Source: Shewanella sp.
GTDB lineage: Bacteria > Pseudomonadota > Gammaproteobacteria > Enterobacterales > Shewanellaceae
Length of the DNA stretch: 5,964 nucleotides
Assembly: GCA_004195335.1 (NCBI GenBank)
Contig: SDWK01000660.1
Coordinates: 1-5,964, forward strand
Reading direction: 5' to 3'
The notes under the pieces are model-generated. The model searched no databases, was not told the origin of the DNA, and saw only the letters and a list, made by a program, of their open reading frames with translations. Within the stretch, counting starts at the first letter, position 1; every line of letters begins with the position of its first letter. The position numbers and the translations under genes were made by a program. Below, in pieces: positions 5,689 to 5,964 of this stretch.

Positions 5689-5833
5689 CAAGACTAAATC
5701 AAGTGTTCCTAAAGGAATGAGTTACCGCGCTAACAGTTGTACTAACATTTCAATCTTAAGATCAATATGTTACTTGAGTCTAAATATCCCAAAGGGATAA
5801 GGGTCGATAGATGATAACTAGGTTAAGGGATAG

Positions 5834-5932
5834 TTAGCCCTTGAAACTGATGGCGTATAAACCACCACGTAAAGCATCTGTACAAAACCAAGTGTTTTGC
5901 CAATAAATATTCTGCATTCCGGTATAAGACAT
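5834..5932 (-). CDS. unrecognised 32-residue peptide, copy 2
   Basis: This is a paralogue of the gene at 5076, with 27 of 32 residues identical. It starts MSYTGMQNIYWQNTWF and ends LRGGLYAISFKG. The central block YWQNTWFCTDALRGGLYA (10-27) is the same in both and is probably the functional core. The ribosome-binding site AGGAG (5945-5941) is placed as in copy 1, within a block of 27 identical bases that reaches the window edge. The last six bases before the ATG differ between copies, while everything seen further upstream is identical. Its leader and promoter are outside the window. The function is unknown to me. Confidence 0.8.
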   Translation of the reverse strand: MSYTGMQNIYWQNTWFCTDALRGGLYAISFKG

Positions 5933-5964
5933 CGTAGATACTCCTAACAAAGTTGTAATAAAAT

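Larger units (their letters stand above)
4923..5964 (-). repeat. two tandem units of a small-peptide gene
   Basis: Two diverged units lie head to tail, with start codons 758 bases apart and terminators 738 bases apart. Shared parts, in transcription order, are a 27-base block with the ribosome-binding site (5206-5180 and 5964-5938), the 32-codon frame, a partly conserved 3' region with a small TTCC/GGAA hairpin, and the terminator. The unit boundaries upstream of copy 2 lie outside the window. No transposase, terminal inverted repeat or target duplication is seen, so this looks like gene duplication rather than a mobile element. Confidence 0.85.

Noticed and set aside
4923..5964. Insertion sequence or integron-like cassette array
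   Set aside because: No transposase or integrase, no terminal inverted repeats and no recombination-site-like ends flank the units; they look like simple tandem duplicates.

Overview
The window reads as chromosomal DNA of a gammaproteobacterium, most likely a marine Shewanella. This rests on the close likeness of ProB and ProA to the E. coli enzymes as I remember them, the moderate GC content, and the order purine permease - proB - proA. The genus is inference from memory, not a database result.

Layout. Positions 1-193 are a non-coding, partly AT-rich leader that folds into an imperfect stem-loop just ahead of a 102-residue DUF3303-type protein on the + strand (194-502). Downstream, 508-699 is an open frame with protein-like composition but no usable start near its beginning, probably a gene remnant. 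A strong stem-loop (694-728) separates this from a block of three genes on the - strand: an NCS2/AzgA-type purine permease (4689 to 3400) with its own terminator, then proB (3233 to 2115) and proA (2058 to 784). ProB and ProA carry out the first two steps from glutamate to proline and are spaced as an operon, with a 17-bp palindrome in the 56-base gap. The permease has a leader of about 140 bases. The leader begins with a 10-bp stem that encloses an internal loop and a small hairpin, and ends in a hairpin that covers the Shine-Dalgarno sequence, so it is a good candidate for a purine-responsive riboswitch.

The right end (4923-5964) is the most unusual part. It holds two tandem copies, on the - strand, of a tiny gene not called in conventional annotation size ranges. 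Each encodes a 32-residue peptide rich in Tyr, Trp and Phe; the two are identical at 27 of 32 residues. Most of the codon differences between them are synonymous, so the peptide appears to be translated and under selection. Each copy has the same ribosome-binding region (27 identical bases), a 3' untranslated region with hairpins, and the same terminator. Copy 1 has a clear sigma-70 promoter followed by a leader of about 168 bases that folds extensively. Copy 2 runs off the window edge, so its leader is not seen and more copies may follow. I do not recognise the peptide family.

No tRNA, rRNA, CRISPR array, insertion sequence or integrase is visible.
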